Source: GCA-2748575 sp965222725 (GTDB lineage Bacteria; Pseudomonadota; Gammaproteobacteria; Pseudomonadales; Ketobacteraceae). Taken from it: a stretch of DNA of 64,000 nt. The DNA lies in assembly GCA_965222725.1 (NCBI GenBank), contig OZ244969.1:2914001-2978000 (forward strand), written 5' to 3'. Shown here in pieces: positions 17,006-24,575 of this stretch. The translations under genes and the position numbers were made by a program. Each line of letters starts with the position of its first letter. Positions within the stretch are counted from its first letter, which is position 1. The notes under the pieces are model-generated. The model was not told the DNA's origin. It saw only the letters and a list, made by a program, of their open reading frames with translations, and searched no databases.

Positions 17006-17857
17006 GTGTCACGCCAACTACTGAACGCCCTATTCAAGGATTCGCCGTGCTTTGCGCAAACCACCTTCGGTATCCAGGGTGACCCTGTACGTCATGTATT
17101 CATGTCCGGTGCAATTAACGTGCTGAGCGGCTGGGTAGATGGGCCAATCCGAATGCTGGAAGTGGGCTCCTGGACCGGTAGCAGCGTACTCACCTGGGCG
17201 CAGGCCATTGACCGCTTTTGCCCCCATAAAGGCTCGATCCTGTGTGTGGATTATTGGGATACCTTTGTTACTAAGGAAGACCTGGATTCCCAACAAAGCG
17301 ATTTATACCAAACAACCCATAGCCTGACACAAATGGGAATTCCTTACGACCTGTTCCTGCACAACATTCAATTTGCCAAATCTTCAGTTAAGGTGAATCA
17401 CTTCCGCGGAAAGTCTTGCGAGGTGCTGCCCTATCTGGGAAATGAGCAATTCGATATGATCTACATCGATGGCAGCCATTACCTGGATGATGTGCGTGGT
17501 GATCTGGAGCAAGCAATTCGTATGCTCAAAACCGGTGGGATCCTGTGTGGTGATGATCTTGAACTACAATTGTTTCAGTGCGACGAAGAATTTGCCCGCT
17601 CGCAACTGGCACTTGACTGGGTTAAAGATCCCAAAGCCAAGCAGTTCTTTCATCCCGGAGTCACTATCGCTGTGGATGAAGTGATTGGCCGTGTTTCAAA
17701 TTACGCCGGCTTTTGGTTGGTTCGTAAAACCGATGAGGGCTTTGAACCCATCTCACTGGAGGATGCAGACATGCTGTTGCCGGAACACTTCCCCACAGAG
17801 ATGAACGATAACATACTGAAAAGATTAAAGCCCAGCCCAAGCAACCGAACTGCATAG
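17006..17857 (+). CDS. Class I SAM-dependent methyltransferase
   Basis: This 283-residue protein has a class I methyltransferase core: motif I as MLEVGSWTGSSVLTW, an acidic residue in CVDYWDT, and IYIDGSHYLDDVRGDLE, the pattern of the cephalosporin-hydroxylase / Methyltransf_24 groups acting on sugars or small molecules. The likely start is GTG 17006 with GAGGAG seven bases upstream; an ATG at 16955 in the same frame has no ribosome-binding site. It is 85 bases after the reductase gene and 76 bases before a second methyltransferase. The target hydroxyl or amine is unknown. Confidence 0.7.
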   Translation: MSRQLLNALFKDSPCFAQTTFGIQGDPVRHVFMSGAINVLSGWVDGPIRMLEVGSWTGSSVLTWAQAIDRFCPHKGSILCVDYWDTFVTKEDLDSQQSDLYQTTHSLTQMGIPYDLFLHNIQFAKSSVKVNHFRGKSCEVLPYLGNEQFDMIYIDGSHYLDDVRGDLEQAIRMLKTGGILCGDDLELQLFQCDEEFARSQLALDWVKDPKAKQFFHPGVTIAVDEVIGRVSNYAGFWLVRKTDEGFEPISLEDADMLLPEHFPTEMNDNILKRLKPSPSNRTA

Positions 17858-17933
17858 TCGATTAACACTGGGCGTTCCGGTTTACACTGGAGCGCTGAAT
17901 CACTTTTGATCATTGAATCCGCAAGGAAGGAAC

Positions 17934-19004
17934 ATGAGCTTATTCGTTTACTCCGAGGAAACTGGAATCTTATCTGAAGAAGAGCTGCAAATCGCAAACT
18001 CCGCGTTAGATAGCGTCAAAAACATGGAACTATTACTGGAGGGCGCCCAGCCAGAAGCCAAACCCGCTGGAAACTGGAGTTATGATAAGCAACAGACCTT
18101 TGAGCCTTTAGACGATTCAGGTGGGGAGTTTGCTGCTTCTTATCGACTGCTGCAAACCAGGGATGTAGACGTTCTCAGAAAAATGCGCCTCTATACCCAG
18201 GCTTATTCCGGCTATCAGCTTGCGTTTCTGCGCCCTGCATCACCCCATTTCCGTTGGTTGAGTGGCAAATTGCCGAATAATTTCGATGATTTTCTGTTTT
18301 ACTATGCGGGTGCACCCGATCTATGGGTTAAACATTTTGTCGCTCTGTGCGATACCTTGCCTGCCCACTTACACATGTCTTTACCGCCCAAGTTCGGTGA
18401 AATCGGCTGGCGTCACCAGGATATGATTGCCAGTTTTGATGCATTTCATTACCTGTGCAGAGTCAGTCTTATGCACGAGGTCGGCTTGTTGGATGCACAT
18501 CCAAAAGTCATCTTTGAGGTGGGTGGCGGTTTTGGTGGCCTGGCGTATCTCTTGATGAAAGCCATTTCCTGTGAAGCCCGTTATATTATTGTGGATCTGC
18601 CAGAATCCCTGGCATTCAGTTCGGTATATCTCAGCGTATTGTTTCCTGATCTCGATAACCAGATTCTGGATGCTGATGAGAGCTATACTATTAAATCGAC
18701 GCCGGGATTTACCTTTGTGCCTTCTGCGCTACTCGAAAACATCGAGCTTGAAGAAAAAATAGATATTGCTGTGAATACCTTGTCGTTCGCGGAAATGACC
18801 GCAGCGCAGGTCAGGCGCTATGGAAACTTTATCAGCAGGAATCTGAGTGAGCAAGGTCTCCTGTTCGAGCAAAATAATGATTACTCCGATGAAACATCAG
18901 AAACCTTGATAGATTCACTCGTGTCCTGTTTCAAGGGTGGTCAGAAATTTGTATCCAAATACACGGTTCGTCGGGAGTTCGGCGAATTTCGCTTGTGGAA
19001 TTAG
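17934..19004 (+). CDS. Putative sugar O-methyltransferase
   Basis: This 356-residue protein resembles the putative sugar O-methyltransferase family found in surface polysaccharide clusters. The SAM site is visible as FEVGGGFGGLAYLL near residue 193, followed by YIIVDLPESLAFS, a combination diagnostic of that group, and the late NTLSFAEMTAAQ segment. AAGGAAGG four bases upstream fixes ATG 17934. It closes the plus-strand run: its TAG stop overlaps the TAA stop of the opposite-strand thiamine-binding gene (shared sequence TTAG at 19001-19004), leaving no room for a terminator between the two units. Confidence 0.75.
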   Translation: MSLFVYSEETGILSEEELQIANSALDSVKNMELLLEGAQPEAKPAGNWSYDKQQTFEPLDDSGGEFAASYRLLQTRDVDVLRKMRLYTQAYSGYQLAFLRPASPHFRWLSGKLPNNFDDFLFYYAGAPDLWVKHFVALCDTLPAHLHMSLPPKFGEIGWRHQDMIASFDAFHYLCRVSLMHEVGLLDAHPKVIFEVGGGFGGLAYLLMKAISCEARYIIVDLPESLAFSSVYLSVLFPDLDNQILDADESYTIKSTPGFTFVPSALLENIELEEKIDIAVNTLSFAEMTAAQVRRYGNFISRNLSEQGLLFEQNNDYSDETSETLIDSLVSCFKGGQKFVSKYTVRREFGEFRLWN

Positions 19005-19303
19005 GGGTTAGATTTTTCATTCACGCTGTTAATCCGATCTTCCATGGTTTGCTCTTTGTCCGTACGGGTGCCCAGCTTGATGGTGGTGGTAATGCGGGGA
19101 GCGCCCATTTCATGCAGGCGTTCGTGACATGCTTTTACGGCGGCAAACACCGCGTCCCACTCACCTTCAATATTGGTGCCGCAGGCGTGCAGCTGGGTTT
19201 TCAGGTTGGCTGCCTGCAGGATCTTCTGGCACTCCGAGATGTAGCATGACAGCGATACACCATTGCCAAGTGGTACAACACACAAATCCAGGATAACTTT
19301 CAT
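19001..19303 (-). CDS. MTH1187-type thiamine-binding protein
   Basis: This 100-residue protein belongs to the small MTH1187/YqgV family (formerly DUF77), ferredoxin-like folds that bind thiamine or its pyrimidine. Typical features are the start MKVILDLCVVPLG, the CGTNIEGEWD segment, and ITTTIKLGTRTD near the C-terminus. It is the last gene of the eight-gene minus-strand operon and lies 31 bases behind the TPP-dependent E1 beta gene. That neighbourhood suggests it buffers or supplies thiamine cofactor to the E1 pair, which is inference. Members elsewhere are usually stand-alone genes of unknown physiological role. Confidence 0.82.
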   Translation of the reverse strand: MKVILDLCVVPLGNGVSLSCYISECQKILQAANLKTQLHACGTNIEGEWDAVFAAVKACHERLHEMGAPRITTTIKLGTRTDKEQTMEDRINSVNEKSNP

Positions 19304-19334
19304 GGCTTGCTCCCAAGTCGGTCTGTCCGGGTGT

Positions 19335-20234
19335 TCATAGAATGGCTGTTACTTTGGCAACAATTTTTTCTGCATCCGGGGTGATGTTTTCATGCCTGGC
19401 GGCGACACCGCAGACCCGGTCTTCCAGTCCCAGAGCATGCACCTTGGCACCGGTAGCGTGGGTCAGTTCATAGGCCAGTGAGCGGCTGGCGCCGGTGATT
19501 TCATAGTCTGAGTCGATGACTAATCCCAGTCCGGTCTTCGCCAGGCTTTGGCGAATATCATCCGAGATCCCGAACGGTTTTAACCACAGCAGATGAATCA
19601 GATCGCACTCAATACCTTGTTCAGCCAGGGTGGAGATGGCTTCCATGGCGTTGAGGCGAGCAGCGGATATGGCCAGCAGGGTGATTCTGGGTTTTTTCTG
19701 TAGCAGGTTGGGGTATTCGTCGCTGTTGGTAAAGCTGCGGCGGTGTTCGCTCACATAAACGGGATCATCATGTTCCAGATAGTATTGCCACACCTGTTCG
19801 TACTCTTGCGGTGTCATGGGGGCTGCTACCGGCATACCGGGAGAGTGCATAAAGATACTGTGAATGCTGCTGGATGCGGTGTGGCCAATGCCGTTGCCTT
19901 CCATGCCAATGGAGCGGATAAAAATGGGAACGGGCTTGCCCCATACCGCTTTGGATTTGGCAGCGTAATTCACCAGTGAACTGGCGTTGTACCACATAAA
20001 GCCCTGATAACGAACCACGAAGATGGGGCGCACGCCTTTCAGTGCCGCGCCCACGGCAAAGCCCGGCCCGGCCACATCGGTCATGGGGATTTCCACAATG
20101 CCGCGTTTGGCATCGGGCACGGTGCCACCAATCCAGCCCACGGCAGTAACACATTGGCCAAACAGCAGGCCATTGTTGTTTTCCAGATGGTCTCGGGTGA
20201 TTTCCCGAATGGTGTCGGCTACTGTTCTGCCCAT
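19335..20234 (-). CDS. TPP-dependent E1 beta-like subunit (transketolase C-terminal type)
   Basis: This 299-residue protein matches the beta subunit of pyruvate or branched-chain 2-oxoacid dehydrogenase E1. It has the pyrimidine-binding domain (RGIVEIPMTDVAGPGFAVGAAL, Glu-containing) followed by a transketolase C-terminal domain (LLAISAARLNAMEA, GLGLVIDSDYE). It overlaps the alpha gene by 16 bases, so the two subunits are translationally coupled. No E2 or E3 gene is nearby, so a classical multienzyme complex is unlikely. In sugar clusters such pairs can transfer a two-carbon unit from pyruvate to a ketosugar and so make branched sugars; I propose that role by analogy. Confidence 0.85.
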   Translation of the reverse strand: MGRTVADTIREITRDHLENNNGLLFGQCVTAVGWIGGTVPDAKRGIVEIPMTDVAGPGFAVGAALKGVRPIFVVRYQGFMWYNASSLVNYAAKSKAVWGKPVPIFIRSIGMEGNGIGHTASSSIHSIFMHSPGMPVAAPMTPQEYEQVWQYYLEHDDPVYVSEHRRSFTNSDEYPNLLQKKPRITLLAISAARLNAMEAISTLAEQGIECDLIHLLWLKPFGISDDIRQSLAKTGLGLVIDSDYEITGASRSLAYELTHATGAKVHALGLEDRVCGVAARHENITPDAEKIVAKVTAIL

Positions 20235-21103
20235 AACGCTCTCGCTTGCTCCCGGGTTTCAGCTTCAATCTGATTCATGTCTTGTTCATAGCCCAGCTTT
20301 TCCAGCACGCTGCGTACCAACGCCCAGCGGTCCCATTCCGGTGGGCCATCTGTACCTGTTCCGGCGTGCCATACATCGCGCACCGTGTGCACGTTCAGTA
20401 ACATGGGTTTACCGGCGGCTTTGAATGTCTGGGCGTGGTGGGCCAGGGTCCAGGGATCATCGGCGATTTCCATGGCCTGAATGCCAAGGGAGTTGGCCAT
20501 ATCGACGATGGACCAGTTTCTTCGCACTTCCACCGGTGTGAGTATGCTCAGGCCATTGTCCTCACAGATAAATAAAATTGGCAGTTCCATTGTGGCGGCG
20601 TAGCCGAGCGAGGGGTAAATGTAATCCTCTTCAATGGAGGCATCGCCGGCAATGGTGAGGGTGTGTTGATTTGAGGCTAGTGCCGCCCCCACAGCTATGG
20701 GCACCTGCTCGCCCATTAACCCGGAATGGCCGAACATATTGATTTCCGGTGCCTGAATGGCGTTGGACCCGGACATGCCACGGCTGCAGCCGGTGTCTAA
20801 CCCCAGCAGCTCGTCTCTTAACGCCTCCGGCTTACCGCCAAAGGACAGGTACAGTGAATGGCAGCGATGCTGGGCAAAAATATCTACCCCTTGCAGCACC
20901 ATGGACAGCGCTACGCCATTGAATTCCTGGCCCAGTGACAGGTAGATGGGGATCTGTATTTTTTTGGCATCAAATGCGGCTTTTACTTCCTGCTCAAAGG
21001 CGCGACAAAAGCAACCCCGACGATACAGTTCCAGGTTGAAGGCTTTGCCAAACTGATCCGGCAGTTCTTCGATTATCCCCACATCGGGAGACCGTCGACT
21101 CAT
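20219..21103 (-). CDS. TPP-dependent E1 alpha-like subunit
   Basis: This 294-residue protein matches the E1 alpha subunit of 2-oxoacid dehydrogenases. The diphosphate- and metal-binding motif is IAGDASIEEDYIYPSLGYA ending in CEDNGLS (GD...N signature with Ala in place of the usual Gly after Asp). SLGQEFNGVALS and CSRGMSGSNA are recognisable family segments, and the HVHTVRDVWHAGTG stretch corresponds to the phosphorylation-loop region. It is somewhat shorter than housekeeping E1 alpha (about 330-360 residues). Together with the overlapping beta gene it should form an alpha2-beta2 enzyme. The acceptor replacing lipoyl-E2 is probably a ketosugar, by inference. Confidence 0.85.
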   Translation of the reverse strand: MSRRSPDVGIIEELPDQFGKAFNLELYRRGCFCRAFEQEVKAAFDAKKIQIPIYLSLGQEFNGVALSMVLQGVDIFAQHRCHSLYLSFGGKPEALRDELLGLDTGCSRGMSGSNAIQAPEINMFGHSGLMGEQVPIAVGAALASNQHTLTIAGDASIEEDYIYPSLGYAATMELPILFICEDNGLSILTPVEVRRNWSIVDMANSLGIQAMEIADDPWTLAHHAQTFKAAGKPMLLNVHTVRDVWHAGTGTDGPPEWDRWALVRSVLEKLGYEQDMNQIEAETREQARALWAEQ

Positions 21104-21129
21104 GTTACTATCTCCAGTCTTGTGATCTG

Positions 21130-22239
21130 TTATTCATCCATCGCTACGCAATGATTGTCGAGAATGCTCTGCGTTAACTGCACACCCCAACCTGGTGTGT
21201 CCCAGACTTTTAGTATGCCGGCGTTGTATTGCAGGGGTTCCAGAAAAAAATCATCGAACACGGCATTGCCGGAAGTATCCACTTCCAGCAGCGCTGGCTT
21301 GGGCAAACTGGCCACTAAATGCACCGTGGCAGCAAACAAAATGCCGGAGGAAAAGTTATGTGGCGATACTTCCACGCCATAGGCATCTGCCAGCACGGCA
21401 ATGTTGCGGGTTTCCTGCACGCCGCCGGCACGGGCAATATCCGGCATGGCCACGTCTACAGCTTTTTTATCAAACAGTTCTTTAAAGCCTGACAAGTTGA
21501 ATTCATTTTCCCCGGCGGCGATGGGAATCGGAGATTTGTCACGTACATCGCTCAGGGCATCCACGGTGTCCGGGTGCAGGGGTTCTTCCAGCCAATACAG
21601 GTCAAAGGTTTCCCACAATTTGGCGGCGCGGCGGGCTTGCATGGGGCTGTAACCGGCATTCAGATCAATCATCAGTTTGTCGGTGGCGGCCAGGTATCCC
21701 TTCAGCATGGCAATCCGTTCGGTTTCCTCATCGGGAGGCAGCACACCCAAATGGGCTTTGATGTTCTTGAAGCCCAGGCCAAGTATGCGCTCGGTTTGCT
21801 GGCGCATGTCGTTGATGTCCTGTTGCCAGTAGATATCGCTGGCATAGCACTCCAGCTCGTTGTGGCAAAGCCCGCCCAACAATTGGTACACCGGTTGTTG
21901 CAGTGCCTTGCCCTTGATATCCCACAGGGCCATTTCAATGGCACTGATGGCACACACCACGGAGCCCTTGCGTTCAAAGTACACCGGATCATTGAGCAGT
22001 TTGTGGCGAATATTTTCGATGGCAAAGGGATCTTCGCCTATCAGGCTGGCCTTCAGCTCTTTCAGAACGGCGGCTACAAGCCTGGCGCTGCCAACACCTT
22101 CGCCCAGTCCGCTGATGCCCTGATCGGTCTCGATTTGCACCACACAATGCCAGCGCTCGGTGAATCCTCCCCGGGATATGTGCATTGATGCGTTCAGCTG
22201 CTTTTTTAATAAAATTGTTTTTACCGCTGTAATTTTCAT
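21130..22239 (-). CDS. Enolase-superfamily enzyme (mandelate racemase / muconate lactonizing type)
   Basis: This 369-residue protein has the two-domain MR/MLE architecture. The barrel shows a catalytic Lys in FKNIKAHLG, three metal ligands in LMIDLNAGY (Asp), YWLEEPL (Glu) and AAGENEF (Glu), and a His in VSPHNFSSG. Enzymes of this type abstract the proton next to a carboxylate and dehydrate sugar acids or epimerise. The residue set (KxH on one side, His on the other) fits sugar-acid dehydratases about as well as racemases. It sits 26 bases upstream of the E1 alpha gene, so one attractive role is to make the 2-oxo acid that the TPP enzyme uses; that is a hypothesis. Confidence 0.82.
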   Translation of the reverse strand: MKITAVKTILLKKQLNASMHISRGGFTERWHCVVQIETDQGISGLGEGVGSARLVAAVLKELKASLIGEDPFAIENIRHKLLNDPVYFERKGSVVCAISAIEMALWDIKGKALQQPVYQLLGGLCHNELECYASDIYWQQDINDMRQQTERILGLGFKNIKAHLGVLPPDEETERIAMLKGYLAATDKLMIDLNAGYSPMQARRAAKLWETFDLYWLEEPLHPDTVDALSDVRDKSPIPIAAGENEFNLSGFKELFDKKAVDVAMPDIARAGGVQETRNIAVLADAYGVEVSPHNFSSGILFAATVHLVASLPKPALLEVDTSGNAVFDDFFLEPLQYNAGILKVWDTPGWGVQLTQSILDNHCVAMDE

Positions 22240-22285
22240 CGAACTGTCTCTGCTGAATGACGTGCTTGTGGTCAGGTTCTTGTGG

Positions 22286-23032
22286 TCAGGTTAGTGTTGC
22301 GAACTTTAACAGCAATACTTCCTGTTGTGCACTGAGTGGTGTGCCCTGTAAGTCGGCGCCGGAAATGGTGGCGCCCACATCGAGTAGCAGTTCATTACCA
22401 TGAAATAGCTGTCCGCCGCAGGAACAATAGTAGGCGTTGCTGTCGGCCCTGAATTCGCTGTTCAGTTGCTCCGGTTGATAGGTTTCGAGCTGTACCTGGT
22501 AACCGTTTCTGCGCAGCTGCCGATGTGCCGGATCAAAAAAACTGAAAAAGCCGTACTCGCCCAGGTTGGTGGTGCGCATTTCCGACAGGCCTTCATATCC
22601 GGAACGCTCGCGGCCGTAGGCGTCGCCCAAACGCACTAGGTCGGTTTTGTTGGGCGGTGATTCAACTTCGATCAACTCAATGCCCGATACTGACTTGGTG
22701 GAGTGAAACACGCCTTTTTCCAGGATAATGGCGCCCAAACCCGAGATTTCGTGGCGCTGACCAAAGGTGCTGCATACCGCATCACCTTCCAGCACCACCA
22801 GGCTGGTGCGTTTACGGGGGTGGCAGTGCATGGATGTGCCGTGGCCTTTATTAATGCGCAGAAACCATACCGCAACAAATTCATTTTCAAAGATCAGGTA
22901 TTCGTAACCCCAGGGTTTGATGACCACACGATTGCTGTAATCTTCCGGCTGGGTTTCTTCCTGATAGTCGGCAACCTTGAGTTGTTCGCAGGTGAAGATA
23001 TCCCGGTCACAGCGATCAATACGTTTGATCAT
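22286..23032 (-). CDS. Cupin-domain protein of sugar cluster
   Basis: This 248-residue protein contains a cupin resembling the sugar-phosphate isomerase type: VIKPWGYEYLI, then MHCHPRKRTSLVVLEGDA with the metal-binding His residues, and a second His in GVFHSTKS. The C-terminal half (from about residue 150) has a second, less conserved beta-rich segment with CSCGGQLFHG. The KPWG start resembles the cupin half of type II mannose-6-phosphate isomerases, but length and context suggest a sugar isomerase or epimerase acting with the neighbouring SDR protein. It lies 11 bases downstream of that gene. I cannot assign a reaction. Confidence 0.65.
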   Translation of the reverse strand: MIKRIDRCDRDIFTCEQLKVADYQEETQPEDYSNRVVIKPWGYEYLIFENEFVAVWFLRINKGHGTSMHCHPRKRTSLVVLEGDAVCSTFGQRHEISGLGAIILEKGVFHSTKSVSGIELIEVESPPNKTDLVRLGDAYGRERSGYEGLSEMRTTNLGEYGFFSFFDPAHRQLRRNGYQVQLETYQPEQLNSEFRADSNAYYCSCGGQLFHGNELLLDVGATISGADLQGTPLSAQQEVLLLKFATLT

Positions 23033-23043
23033 GGTTGCACCCG

Positions 23044-23982
23044 TCAGGCCTTTCGCGACTGATAATCTTCACAGGCCAGCGGAATACCTTCTTCCAGAGG
23101 AATTTTGGTTTTCCATCCCAGCTGTTCAATGCGGGTCACATCCAGGATGTTGACCAGAGCACCTTCGGGCTTATCTTTATCAAAGCGGATATTGCCTTCG
23201 TAACCCACCGCCTGTTTGATGATGTTGGCCAGGGTGGCAATGGAAGTCGGTTCACCGGTGCCGATGTTGAACAGGTCGTTCCCCGAGTAGTTCTCCATCA
23301 GAAAAATGGCGGCATCGGCCAGATCATCGGAGCAGATAAAGTCGCGAATGGCTTTGCCGCTGCCCCAGATAGATACTTCATCAATACCATTACGTTTGGC
23401 ATCGACGAACTTTTGTATGAGTGAGGGTACCACCAGCGAATTCAGCGGGTCGTATTTTTGATTCGGGCCATAGGTGTTGGAGGGCAGGATCGAAATATAA
23501 TCCGTGCCGTATTGACGATTGAAGGATTCAATCATTTTAATGCCGGTAATCTTGGCCAGGGCAAAGGGTTCACTGGTGGCTTCCAGGGGGCCGGTGAGCA
23601 GGTAGTCTTCTTTGATGGGTTGCGGGGCGTTTCTGGGATACAGGGATGCGCAGGCAAAGAAGATCAGCTTGGTGACCTCATTGAGATAGGATGCGTGGAT
23701 GATGTTATTTTGCAGCGTCAGGTTTTCATAAATGAAATCTGCCCTGTAGGTATCGTTGGCGAAAACGCCACCCACTTTACCTGCGGCCAGAAATACATAG
23801 GCCGGCTTTTCCCTGGCAAAAAAGTCCAGCACCTGCTGCTGCGACAGCAGGTCCAGTTCTTCCCGCGAGCGCAGTATCAGATTGGTAAAGCCAACCTGTT
23901 TGAGTTTGCGCACCAGTGCTGAGCCAATCATGCCGTTGTGGCCGGCAATATAAACCGGGGCGTCTTTCTTCAGGGTGGTCAT
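23044..23982 (-). CDS. GDP-fucose-synthase paralogue lacking catalytic residues
   Basis: This 312-residue extended SDR aligns along its length with the intact GDP-fucose-synthase-like protein at 7091-8050. The nucleotide-binding motif IAGHNGMIGSAL is kept. The catalytic positions are not: GSSCIYP has become ACASLYP (Ser to Cys, Cys to Ser), the Tyr of EAYAIAK is Phe in EPFALAK (codon TTT on the minus strand), and the His of SHVMAAL is Leu in SLVVPSL. Only the Lys remains. It overlaps the DJ-1 gene by four bases. Either it performs a different reaction on a nucleotide sugar or it is a binding or regulatory subunit; it does not look like a decaying pseudogene, because the frame is intact. Confidence 0.82.
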   Translation of the reverse strand: MTTLKKDAPVYIAGHNGMIGSALVRKLKQVGFTNLILRSREELDLLSQQQVLDFFAREKPAYVFLAAGKVGGVFANDTYRADFIYENLTLQNNIIHASYLNEVTKLIFFACASLYPRNAPQPIKEDYLLTGPLEATSEPFALAKITGIKMIESFNRQYGTDYISILPSNTYGPNQKYDPLNSLVVPSLIQKFVDAKRNGIDEVSIWGSGKAIRDFICSDDLADAAIFLMENYSGNDLFNIGTGEPTSIATLANIIKQAVGYEGNIRFDKDKPEGALVNILDVTRIEQLGWKTKIPLEEGIPLACEDYQSRKA

Positions 23983-24497
23983 TGGCTGTCAAGCACTTGC
24001 AGTACGGCCTTCATAAAGTCGCCGTTGTTGTTGTAATGGGGTGAAGTGATGTAGTTACCATCAATCACCACCGGCGCCTTGTGCTGGTAGTCGGCGCCCG
24101 AATTGCGCATATCGGCTTCGATGCTCCAGAAAGCCGTCATTTTTTTGCCTTTGGTCAGCCCGGCGGAAATGAGTATCCAGGGACCGTGGCAAATGGCGGC
24201 AATCACTTTGCCGGTCCGGTCCATCTCGCGGAGAAATTCCAGCACTTCCGGTAGCAGGCGAACCCGGTCGGGCGCTTCAAATCCACCGGGAAGGATGACC
24301 AGATCATAGTGGTCGGCCGCTAGTGACGTGGTGGCAATGTTGGCCCGTGCCGGTACGCCATATTTGCCGTAAACCACCTCGCCATCTTTGGTGGCGACAT
24401 CAACCTCAATGCCTTCTTCCATCAGGCGGTACAGTGGATAAACAACTTCCTCGTCCTGGAAGCCTGGCCCCGTAATAATGACAGCTTTCTTGCTCAT
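23979..24497 (-). CDS. DJ-1/PfpI-family protein
   Basis: This 172-residue protein has the DJ-1/PfpI glutamine-amidotransferase-like fold with the nucleophile elbow AAICHGPWIL (Cys about residue 105), the glycine-rich DLVILPGGFEAPD loop and an early acidic residue in GPGFQDEEVVYP. Family members act as glyoxalases, deglycases or hydratases, some on isonitriles or keto-aldehydes. The stop overlaps the ATG of the next gene (ATGA), placing it firmly in the sugar operon. A role in removing or hydrating a reactive carbonyl intermediate is possible but not shown by the sequence. Confidence 0.85.
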   Translation of the reverse strand: MSKKAVIITGPGFQDEEVVYPLYRLMEEGIEVDVATKDGEVVYGKYGVPARANIATTSLAADHYDLVILPGGFEAPDRVRLLPEVLEFLREMDRTGKVIAAICHGPWILISAGLTKGKKMTAFWSIEADMRNSGADYQHKAPVVIDGNYITSPHYNNNGDFMKAVLQVLDSQ

Positions 24498-24575
24498 AAT
24501 GTTTATCTTCTTTTTGTGGTGCGAAAATTCTCAATCTGAAACCGGTTCATGGTTTCGGGTATAACAAGTGGCGCT

